Shown here: positions 1 to 5,488 of the stretch, one piece after another | Layout of the letters: every line of letters starts with the position of its first letter | Position numbering within the stretch: position 1 is the stretch's first letter | DNA from: Reyranella sp. | GTDB taxonomy: Bacteria > Pseudomonadota > Alphaproteobacteria > Reyranellales > Reyranellaceae | Assembly (NCBI GenBank): GCA_030679805.1 | Contig: JAUXST010000365.1 | Span: 1-5,488, forward strand | Direction of reading: 5' to 3' | DNA: 5,488 nt | Position numbers and translations under genes: made by a program | The notes under the pieces: generated by a model | Database searches by the model: none | Told to the model about the DNA's origin: nothing | The model's input: the letters and a program-made list of their open reading frames with translations, nothing else

Positions 1-107
1 CCGTGGCTGCGGCGCCCGTCGATGCACTGGATTTCGTCGGCATCGGCGTCCACGGCCCGCGCAAGACGATCGACAAGATCGTGAACGGGCTGAAGTTCCT
101 GTCCTAG
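1..107 (+). CDS. 3' end of an unidentified gene (partial, C-terminal 34 residues)
   Basis: Only the tail of a rightward gene is present. The frame runs from base 3 to a TAG stop at 105-107 and gives 34 residues containing DALDFVGIGVHGPRKTID and ending NGLKFLS. Codons are GC-rich and typical of the rest of the window, which supports a real coding end. It is the only + strand gene here. It converges on the SnoaL-like gene, with just 4 nt between the two stop codons. I do not recognise the family from so short a tail; the segment looks like the last strand and helix of a soluble alpha/beta protein, but that is a guess. Confidence 0.6.
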   Translation, partial: VAAAPVDALDFVGIGVHGPRKTIDKIVNGLKFLS

Positions 108-111
108 ACGC

Positions 112-474
112 TCAGGAGCGGCTGACGTGGGCCGACACGCAGCGCCAGCCCTCGGGTCGGCGCTGCCAGTCGTCGGTGTACCACCCCGCGCCGGCAGTAC
201 CGTCGGGCTTCCTGTAGCTCGTGCGGGCGTGAATGATGGCGAAGTTGCCGAGCAGCCGGATCTTCACATCGTGCTCGCGGATGTCGGTGACGGGCGAGCC
301 GCGTCCGATCTGCGCCAGGAACTGGGCCCGATCGATCAAGGTGCCGTCGGGATTGGTGTTGTGGAAATCCGTCGCCAGATGCGCATCGAACCAGCGCACA
401 TCGGCCTCGCCGACGGAGCGGACGTAGTGGTGATTGAGATCGGCCAGCACGGCGAGGTCGGTCGGATCGCTCAT
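112..474 (-). CDS. SnoaL/NTF2-like (DUF4440-type) small protein, 120 aa
   Basis: This is a small single-domain protein of the nuclear transport factor 2-like, cone-shaped fold group. Members may be enzymes (isomerases, dehydratases, cyclases) or non-catalytic binding domains, so no reaction can be assigned. Visible family features are an N-terminal helix (residues 6-20), the segment VRWFDAHLATDFHNTNPDGT (26-45) with the family's usual W/F-ALxxDF pattern, an HDVKIRLLGNFAIIHARTSY strand pair (68-87), and the closing GWRCVSAHVSRS strand (109-120). The length of 120 aa is normal for the family. I place the start at the ATG at 474-472 because a strong GGAGGA lies 7 nt upstream. An in-frame TTG at 489-487 would add five residues but would put that ribosome site inside the gene. 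It lies 24 nt after the patatin gene stop, so it is probably the last gene of the operon. The fold call is fairly sure; the function is unknown. Confidence 0.75.
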   Translation of the reverse strand: MSDPTDLAVLADLNHHYVRSVGEADVRWFDAHLATDFHNTNPDGTLIDRAQFLAQIGRGSPVTDIREHDVKIRLLGNFAIIHARTSYRKPDGTAGAGWYTDDWQRRPEGWRCVSAHVSRS

Positions 475-481
475 GTCGTAG

Positions 482-487
482 TCCTCC
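482..487 (-). promoter_or_regulatory. Ribosome binding site that sets the start of the SnoaL-like gene
   Basis: GGAGGA reads on the minus strand, 7 nt before the ATG at 474-472. It overlaps the codons that would follow an alternative TTG start at 489, which argues for the shorter 120-residue protein. Confidence 0.7.
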
Positions 488-498
488 AAGCTTCGGGA

Positions 499-2331
499 TC
501 AGGCCAGGAAGAGACGGGCACCGGTCGGCACGGCGCGCGCCTTGTCGAGGGCCTCCATCGTGGTTTGGTAGCCGACCTCGACGGCGGCGTCGAAGCTCGT
601 CCAGTCGAGCAGGTCGATGTGGTTCATCGGCGGCGTGATCAGCAGGTCGGCGGCGGCGCGATCTTCCAGCGCCCGCGACGTGCTGGCCACCAGCGCCGAC
701 CGCAGCAGGATGCGGACGATCGAGGGGATCGGCAGCGTCTCGTCGCGCCGCCACAGCAGGCGGCGGAAGAATTCCCAGGGAGACCATGGCTCCATGACGC
801 CGGCGCCGGCTGCCAGCGCCCCGCCGGTGTCGATGTCGATGCCGACGGTGACGCCGCGGCCCAGCCGCCGCATCGCGCGCACCGGGAAATTGTCGATGAC
901 GCCGCCGTCGACATGAACCTCGCCGGCCTGGTTGAAGGGCGGCAGCACACCCGGGATCGACACGCTGGCGCGCAACCAGCGCCACAGCCGGCCGACGGTA
1001 TGGGCGTCGGCGGCGGAGGTCGTGAGATTGGCGGTGATGCAGAAAAAGGGCAGCGTCAGGTCCTCGATGTCGCGCTCGTCGAACGCCGTGCGCAGCAATC
1101 TGCTGACCCGCCTGCCGGCAAACAGCGAGATCGCGGGAATGGTGTAGTCGCTCAGCGGATTGGTATCGACGAACGACTTGCGGAAGCGTTCCCGAAGCTC
1201 CTCGTCGGTCCAGCGCGCGGCCACGCCGGCGGCCACGATGGCGCCCATGCTGGTGCCGCCGATCAGGTCGATCGGCACGCCCGACGCGCGCATTGCCTTG
1301 ACGACGCCGATATGGGTGAAGGCCCGGGCACCGCCGCCCGCCATGACAACGCCCACGGCATGGCCCGTCAGGAGCCGTGCCAGCCGGTCGATGTCGGAAT
1401 GGATGTCGAGGCGGACATGATGATGCTGCCCATACAGTCCGCCGGCCAGCATGGCCGCGGTCGAGCCGGGAGCGGGATCATGACCTTCATGCAGCAGCAC
1501 CAGCTCGCGGCGGCGATGAAACACCGCACCGGTCCGCGCCGTCTCGATCTCGAAGGGTACCTTGGTTGGATGGTCATTGCCGGCACTGCGCACCACCACC
1601 AGGCAGTCGGCCTGGCGCAGGCAGAGTTTGGTCCAAGGCGTGAGCGTCGAATCGGCGCGATAGAGGACGAAGGACGATTCCATCTCGCAGCGGGCGAACC
1701 ATTCAGGTTCCTCGTGTTGCGAGTCCTGGCCCAGCATCTGGACCTGGGTGCCGAGCCGGCCGAGGGCTCCCGCCAGCAGCACCGCGAAACGCGCCGACGG
1801 CACGTCCGGACCGGACGGCAGGATGGCAAAGGTCCGTGGCTGGCGACGGCGCTTGCCCGGCGGGGCGGCGTTGCGCGCTGCGACGTATCGCATGAGCGTC
1901 GGCAATACCTCGGGGTGCCGCTCCGTCAGCGTGTCGAAGTCGGCCCGCGACAGCCGCCACACCTCGCTGTCGCGCAGGGCCGCGACGCTGCGCGTGCGCT
2001 CGCCTTCGGACAGCAGGGACATCTCGCCCACGATGTTGCCGGGCGTGATCTCGGCGATCAGGATCGGCTCCTCGACCTCCTCTTCCTCGTGCCGGAAGAC
2101 GCCGAGGCAGCCGCTTGCCACCAGATAGACGGCATCGGCGGCCTCTCCCCGACGGAACAGCGGCGCGCCGCCGGGCAGGACGAGCAACTGCAGCTGACGC
2201 TCGACCGCCGTCAGGCTCTTGGTGTCGAGTTCGGCGAACAGGGGCGCATGCAGCAGGGCCCGGCGGAGCCGCAGCCGGGGTACGTCCTCTTCGGGTGCGA
2301 GGATGCTCACCCGTGGTGTCTCACGGCGCAC
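499..2331 (-). CDS. Cyclic-nucleotide-binding domain fused to patatin-like phospholipase (NTE/RssA type), 610 aa
   Basis: This is a predicted serine esterase or lysophospholipase of the neuropathy target esterase type, with an N-terminal sensor domain. Residues about 28-150 form a CAP-like cyclic-nucleotide-binding domain. Its phosphate-binding cassette is VGEMSLLSEGERTRSV (101-116), where Glu103 and Arg112 align with the cassette residues that hold ribose and cyclic phosphate. Residues about 165-320 are the linker region typical of bacterial NTE proteins. The patatin domain (about 325-500) has the oxyanion motif AGGGARA (331-337), the nucleophile elbow GTSMG (359-363, Ser361) and the dyad Asp475 in DGG (475-477). 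No signal peptide or clear membrane helix is seen, so it is cytoplasmic or peripherally membrane-bound. The start is a GTG at 2331-2329, with AAAGG 5 nt upstream; a GTG at 2310-2308 is a weaker alternative. The gene overlaps the end of the DUF2817 gene by 11 nt, suggesting translational coupling. Family and architecture are near certain; ligand and lipid substrate are not known. Confidence 0.93.
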   Translation of the reverse strand: MRRETPRVSILAPEEDVPRLRLRRALLHAPLFAELDTKSLTAVERQLQLLVLPGGAPLFRRGEAADAVYLVASGCLGVFRHEEEEVEEPILIAEITPGNIVGEMSLLSEGERTRSVAALRDSEVWRLSRADFDTLTERHPEVLPTLMRYVAARNAAPPGKRRRQPRTFAILPSGPDVPSARFAVLLAGALGRLGTQVQMLGQDSQHEEPEWFARCEMESSFVLYRADSTLTPWTKLCLRQADCLVVVRSAGNDHPTKVPFEIETARTGAVFHRRRELVLLHEGHDPAPGSTAAMLAGGLYGQHHHVRLDIHSDIDRLARLLTGHAVGVVMAGGGARAFTHIGVVKAMRASGVPIDLIGGTSMGAIVAAGVAARWTDEELRERFRKSFVDTNPLSDYTIPAISLFAGRRVSRLLRTAFDERDIEDLTLPFFCITANLTTSAADAHTVGRLWRWLRASVSIPGVLPPFNQAGEVHVDGGVIDNFPVRAMRRLGRGVTVGIDIDTGGALAAGAGVMEPWSPWEFFRRLLWRRDETLPIPSIVRILLRSALVASTSRALEDRAAADLLITPPMNHIDLLDWTSFDAAVEVGYQTTMEALDKARAVPTGARLFLA

Positions 2332-3412
2332 CGAGGCCTTTCAGTGCCCATCCGATCGTCTGGTCGGCACGCGTCCACACCATCTCCCGCCATTTGTCGC
2401 CCGACGGAAAGAACCGCTCCTTCATGTCGGCCTTGAGCTCGCGGCCCAACGCGGAACGGACGTCGCCGCGCTGGTGCAGCCAGTTGTCGGCGCGCACGGC
2501 GCCCAGCACCTCAGGCACGGAATAGGTGCCGTACTCGATGGCGATCGGCGTCACTTCCGCATCGGGCAATTCCTGGGGGAAAGCGTCGGTCATGATGCCG
2601 ACCACGACTGCGGAGGTCGACGTTCCACCTTCCGGCGAGGTCAGTTCGTCGCCGTACCACGCCTTGGCGCGCGGGAACGACTTGGCGGTCGGCGTCACCG
2701 CGCAGATCAGTTCGCCGTGTCCGAAGGGGCCGAGGCCGGTGTGAAAGTCGATGATCCCCACCCGGCGGGCACGGGACAGTTCCTGGCGGGCGATGGCGCG
2801 GATGGTGCGATTGCTCCAGGTCGGTGTGTTGCCGCCAAAGAAGATGCCGTCCGGATGGGTGTACTGGCCGCTGCTGAGCGCACCCTGCAGGCCGAAAGCG
2901 CCGTGCTTCTGGGCGTAGGCGGCAAACACCCGCTCGGTCTCGGCCTTGCCCGCCTCGGACCAATCCTGCGGCAGCACGGCGTCGGCGATGGCGAGATAGC
3001 CGTCGTTCCTGGGATAGGGCTTGTCGTGATCGACGAAATTGCGGTTGAGATCGACGTTGTCCTCGGTCACCCGGCGCGTCCAGGCGAAGCCGTAGGGATT
3101 GATGGCATGGACCACCAGCGCGCCGGTGTCCTTGGGCAGCTTCGACGGGCCGCCGCTTCGCAGCCAGGCGATCTCGGCGCCGGAGCCGCAGTGACCCTCG
3201 ACGCCATGCGTGCCGGCGATCAGCACCAGCATGTTGGGGGCGTCGTCGGGCCCGAACCGCGCCGTGTCGAGATAAAGCGCTTCGTCGTTGGGCCCGCGCG
3301 CCTTGGGGTTGAGCCAGGACCGCAGCGCCCCGCCGGCCTGTGCTGCAGCACTGCAGAATTTCGGACGCGCCTCGGCGTAGCTTTCGGAAAAGCACTCTGG
3401 AACTGAAACCAT
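2321..3412 (-). CDS. DUF2817 family, M14-like zinc carboxypeptidase-fold protein, 363 aa
   Basis: This is a predicted zinc hydrolase related to M14 metallocarboxypeptidases. The HxxE zinc motif is in GTHGVEG (67-73; His69, Glu72). NPYGFAWTRRVTEDNVDLNRNF (105-126) matches the family segment, with Asn123-Arg124 in the place of the substrate-carboxylate-binding Asn-Arg pair of M14 enzymes. IDFHTGLG (221-228) supplies the third zinc ligand, His224, and IEYGTYS (292-298) supplies the likely catalytic Glu293. All key residues are present, so it should be active. The substrate is unknown for this family: a peptide or acyl-amino acid type bond is an inference from the fold. There is no signal peptide, so a cytoplasmic site is likely. 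The start ATG at 3412-3410 is supported by GGGAGGA 4 nt upstream. The stop lies inside the first codons of the patatin gene, tying the two together. It is separated from apt by 74 nt that contain two hairpins. Confidence 0.88.
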   Translation of the reverse strand: MVSVPECFSESYAEARPKFCSAAAQAGGALRSWLNPKARGPNDEALYLDTARFGPDDAPNMLVLIAGTHGVEGHCGSGAEIAWLRSGGPSKLPKDTGALVVHAINPYGFAWTRRVTEDNVDLNRNFVDHDKPYPRNDGYLAIADAVLPQDWSEAGKAETERVFAAYAQKHGAFGLQGALSSGQYTHPDGIFFGGNTPTWSNRTIRAIARQELSRARRVGIIDFHTGLGPFGHGELICAVTPTAKSFPRAKAWYGDELTSPEGGTSTSAVVVGIMTDAFPQELPDAEVTPIAIEYGTYSVPEVLGAVRADNWLHQRGDVRSALGRELKADMKERFFPSGDKWREMVWTRADQTIGWALKGLGAP

Positions 3413-3416
3413 TTAA

Positions 3417-3452
3417 TCCTCCCGCCACCATCGTAGCCGGTTTGGCGGCGGG
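3417..3452 (-). promoter_or_regulatory. Hairpin abutting the ribosome binding site of the DUF2817 gene
   Basis: On the minus strand CCCGCCGCC (3452-3444) can pair with GGTGGCGGG (3429-3421): nine pairs including one G-T wobble, with a 14-nt loop. The Shine-Dalgarno GGGAGGA occupies 3423-3417, so its first three G residues lie in the 3' arm. Folding could lower or modulate ribosome access. No run of T follows, so it is not a terminator. The pairing is seen directly; a regulatory role is inference. Confidence 0.35.
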
Positions 3453-3456
3453 CCGG

Positions 3457-3481
3457 AAAGCAAGACCGGTCGGCCCGGTCC
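3457..3481 (-). terminator. Weak terminator-like hairpin after apt
   Basis: Six bases after the apt stop codon the minus strand reads GACCGG (3480-3475), loop GCCGA, then CCGGTC (3469-3464), a perfect 6-bp stem that can gain one G-T pair. It is followed by TTGCTTT (3463-3457). The T tract is interrupted and the stem is short, so any termination would be partial. It could separate amidase-apt from the downstream genes. An alternative longer pairing, GGCCGGA (3485-3479) with TCCGGCC (3457-3451), would compete with it. Confidence 0.35.
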
Positions 3482-3486
3482 GGCCT

Positions 3487-4014
3487 CTAGCTGTCGTACT
3501 TGAGCAGCGTCTCCACCGGCACTTTGAGTTTCTTGCGGCCCTCAAGGAAGGTGAGTTCGATCACGCAGGCCGCCGCTGGCACCACGCCGCCGACCTGCTC
3601 CAGGAGCTTGACCGCGGCCGCCATGGTGCCGCCCGTGGCCAGCAGATCGTCGACCAGTACGACGCGTGCGCCCTTCTTGATGGCGTCCTGCTGAATCTCG
3701 ATCGTGTCGGTGCCGTACTCCAGCGCATAGGTGTGGCGCACCGTGATGCCGGGCAACTTGCCCTGCTTGCGCATCATCACGAACCCGGTGTTGAGCGCCA
3801 GAGCAAGCGGTGCCGCCAGCAGGAAGCCGCGCGATTCGACGCCGGCCAGGACGTCGGGCTTGTAGGGCCGGAGCGCGTCGGCCATCTGCTCGATGGTCGC
3901 GTGCCAGGCCTTGGCGTGCGCCAGCAGGGTCGAGATGTCGTAGAACAGGATGCCCGGCTTGGGAAAATCGGGGATTGAGCGGATGTGCTTCTTGAGATCG
4001 ATGTCGTTGCTCAT
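3487..4014 (-). CDS. apt: Adenine phosphoribosyltransferase, 175 aa
   Basis: The enzyme catalyses adenine + PRPP to AMP + pyrophosphate in cytoplasmic purine salvage. The length of 175 aa is standard for bacterial Apt. The N-terminal signature IPDFPKPGILFYDISTLL (14-31) is diagnostic. GVESRGF (58-64) matches the family's G-[IV]-E-[AS]-R-G-F element, and ALEYGTDTIEI (97-107) is the usual flexible-loop/active-site segment. VVLVDDLLATGGTM (118-131) is the type I PRPP-binding motif with the acidic pair Asp122-Asp123 and the ATGGT phosphate loop. The start ATG at 4014-4012 has AGGA 6 nt upstream, lying just after the amidase stop; the 12-nt gap implies co-transcription with the amidase. The neighbours are hydrolases of unknown substrate rather than purine genes, so context adds little to the function. 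Identification is firm. Confidence 0.97.
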   Translation of the reverse strand: MSNDIDLKKHIRSIPDFPKPGILFYDISTLLAHAKAWHATIEQMADALRPYKPDVLAGVESRGFLLAAPLALALNTGFVMMRKQGKLPGITVRHTYALEYGTDTIEIQQDAIKKGARVVLVDDLLATGGTMAAAVKLLEQVGGVVPAAACVIELTFLEGRKKLKVPVETLLKYDS

Positions 4015-4026
4015 GACTCTTCCTGA

Positions 4027-5484
4027 TCAGCTGTAGGCCGGGGGCGGTTCGAAGCTGCGGTATTCCTTCTCCAGCAGCTTGGCGAATTGGATGCAGGTGT
4101 AGTCGCCGTACTGCGGGCCGATGATCTGCACGCCGACCGGCAGGCCGTCCGCCGTCAGGCCAATCGGGGCCACCGTCGCCGGAAGGTAGGTTAGGCCCGC
4201 GTAGCCGGCCCAGAAGATCTGGTCGACCACGGGCACCTTCCTGTTGTTGACCACGATCGTACGCAGATGGCGCAAGCCCTTTTGGTCATGCGGGAAGGCC
4301 GCCGTCACCGCGACCGGGCACAGCATCAGGTCGTAGTCCACGAAGAAGGCATCCCAGGCCAGCCGCATGCGGTGGCGTTTCTCGTTGAGCTGCAGCCAGG
4401 TGCGGTGTGGGAGCGAATTGCCGCGCTGCATCTGGGCGAAATAACTCCTGTCGTCCGGCGCCAGACCGGCTGCATCCTTCCGCGCCTGCTCGTAGACTTG
4501 GTCGCTCATACGCGCCGACGTCGCTGCACGCAACAGGCGGACAAAGACGTCGTTGAACTCGGCAGTATCGAAGGCCGGCCGTGCCGTCATGCTCACCTTG
4601 GCCTTCTTCTTGCTCAGGAAGGTGGCGATCTTCTGAAGCTGCTCCTGGACGGAGTCGTCGACTTCGGCGTTGGGGTCGCTGAGCAGCACCGCCACCTTGA
4701 AGTCTCGCAGGCTCTTCTTTTTCGAGCGCGGCAGGCTGAGCGTCCAGCCACGGCCGTCGATGGCGTCGGGGCCGGCCATCGCATCCATTGCGATCTCAAG
4801 ATCCTCCGCGCCGCGTGCCAGTGGACCCACTACGCCGATGTCGCCGTAGGCCACGGCGCCGGCGAGGGCATGTCCCTTCGGGCACACCACGCCCCAGGTC
4901 GGCTTGTGGCCCCAGACGCCGCAATAATGCGCGGGGTTTCGGATCGAGGCGCCGATGTCGCTACCCGCCTCGATGCCGGTGAGGCCGGCCGCCAGTGCCG
5001 CACCCGAGCCGCCCGACGAGCCGCCGGGTGTACGGCCGAGGTTCCAGGGGTTGTTGGTCGAGCCGTAGACCTCGTTGTAGCTCTGCCAGTCGGCCAGGTT
5101 CAGCGGGATGTTGGTCTTGCCGAACAAGGTCACGCCGGCGGCTGTCATGCGTTGGGCGACCAGCGAATCGGTCTTGACGATGGCGTCCTTGAAGGCGGGG
5201 TCTCCCCAAGTCGTCGGGTAGCCCGCGATGTCGAACGACTCCTTGATGGTCATCGGCACGCCGTGCAGCGGCCCCAGCTTCTTGCCCGCTTTGACGGCCT
5301 TGTCCGCCGCCTTGGCCCGCTTGCGCGCACCCTCGATGTCGGTGGCAATGATGGCGTTGAGTTCGGGATTATAGGCTTCGACCCGCTTCAGATAGAGGTC
5401 GAGGAGTTCGAGGCAGCCGATCTTCTTTTTCCGGACCGCCGAAGCAAGCTGCTTGGCGGTCCGGAACGGGAGGGCGAGGGACAT
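4027..5484 (-). CDS. Amidase-signature family hydrolase, 485 aa
   Basis: This enzyme hydrolyses carboxamide bonds through a Ser-cisSer-Lys triad. Lys81 lies in GVPMTIKESFD (75-85), the cis-Ser is Ser156 in the glycine/serine-rich PGGSSGGSGAA (153-163), and the nucleophile is Ser180 in GSDIGASIRNPA (174-185). The C-terminal GLPVGVQIIGP (447-457) is a family hallmark. The length is usual for stand-alone bacterial amidases. GatA is closely related, but no gatB or gatC is nearby and the sequence looks like a general amidase; the substrate cannot be predicted. Three short Lys-rich patches (19-21, 255-257, 292-294) make it more basic than its neighbours. The chosen ATG at 5484-5482 places the family's N-terminal helix at residues 8-20 as expected. 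Only four bases lie upstream in the window, so no ribosome site can be seen and a slightly longer protein is possible. It is probably the first gene seen of the operon. Confidence 0.93.
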   Translation of the reverse strand: MSLALPFRTAKQLASAVRKKKIGCLELLDLYLKRVEAYNPELNAIIATDIEGARKRAKAADKAVKAGKKLGPLHGVPMTIKESFDIAGYPTTWGDPAFKDAIVKTDSLVAQRMTAAGVTLFGKTNIPLNLADWQSYNEVYGSTNNPWNLGRTPGGSSGGSGAALAAGLTGIEAGSDIGASIRNPAHYCGVWGHKPTWGVVCPKGHALAGAVAYGDIGVVGPLARGAEDLEIAMDAMAGPDAIDGRGWTLSLPRSKKKSLRDFKVAVLLSDPNAEVDDSVQEQLQKIATFLSKKKAKVSMTARPAFDTAEFNDVFVRLLRAATSARMSDQVYEQARKDAAGLAPDDRSYFAQMQRGNSLPHRTWLQLNEKRHRMRLAWDAFFVDYDLMLCPVAVTAAFPHDQKGLRHLRTIVVNNRKVPVVDQIFWAGYAGLTYLPATVAPIGLTADGLPVGVQIIGPQYGDYTCIQFAKLLEKEYRSFEPPPAYS

Positions 5485-5488
5485 GGGG

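Noticed and set aside
109..120. Small palindrome CGCTCAGGAGCG between the convergent stops as a shared terminator
   Set aside because: The stem is only 4-5 bp and there is no T run on either strand.
475..489. TTG start at 489 for the SnoaL-like gene
   Set aside because: It would place the strong GGAGGA ribosome site inside the coding sequence; the ATG at 474 is correctly spaced from it.
127..2436. A 769-codon open frame on the + strand across the SnoaL-like and patatin genes
   Set aside because: It is in exact codon register with both minus-strand genes. Stops in that register would need TTA, CTA or TCA codons in the minus genes, which are rare at this GC level. The translation is low-complexity, rich in Arg, Gly, Ala and Gln, with no recognisable domain.
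2219..3406. A 395-codon open frame on the + strand opposite the DUF2817 gene
   Set aside because: It is again in register with the opposing gene, and the translation resembles no family. The minus strand holds a complete enzyme with all catalytic residues.
3340..3978. A 212-codon open frame on the + strand opposite apt
   Set aside because: It is the in-register shadow of apt, which is certain.
4027..5484. GatA subunit of the Glu-tRNA amidotransferase
   Set aside because: No gatB or gatC is adjacent, and the sequence fits a stand-alone general amidase; relatedness to GatA is only at the level of the shared signature domain.
1..5488. CRISPR array, insertion sequence, tRNA, integrase or attachment site
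   Set aside because: I found no regular direct repeats, terminal inverted repeats, transposase-like protein or tRNA-like sequence on reading both strands; the window is almost wholly occupied by ordinary coding genes.

Overview
The window is a GC-rich, gene-dense stretch of a bacterial chromosome. Protein style, third-position GC bias and good Shine-Dalgarno sites fit an alphaproteobacterium (Rhizobiales/Rhodospirillales type). This is an inference from composition and familiar protein families; no phylogenetic marker such as rRNA is present.

Layout: one short + strand gene end (1-107) converges on five consecutive minus-strand genes that fill the rest. In transcription order (right to left) these are: an amidase-signature hydrolase (4027-5484); adenine phosphoribosyltransferase apt (3487-4014); a DUF2817/M14-like zinc carboxypeptidase-fold protein (2321-3412); an NTE-type protein with a cyclic-nucleotide-binding domain fused to a patatin phospholipase domain (499-2331); and a small SnoaL/NTF2-like protein (112-474). 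Spacings are 12 nt, 74 nt, an 11-nt overlap and 24 nt, so the set could be one transcript whose promoter lies beyond the right edge. The 74-nt gap is the only real break. It holds a weak terminator-like hairpin just after apt and a second hairpin that runs into the ribosome binding site of the DUF2817 gene, so the cluster may behave as two units (amidase-apt, and DUF2817-patatin-SnoaL).

How the genes work together: apt is a clear purine-salvage enzyme making AMP from adenine and PRPP. The other enzymes are hydrolases of amide, peptide-like and lipid ester bonds whose substrates cannot be read from sequence. A general scavenging role is plausible but unproven. The most biologically suggestive gene is the CNB-patatin fusion, whose nucleotide pocket keeps its key Glu and Arg and whose lipase site keeps its Ser-Asp dyad.

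I see no mobile element, CRISPR array, tRNA, rRNA or phage gene, and no convincing undescribed system. Long + strand open frames opposite the minus genes are explained as in-register antisense shadows.
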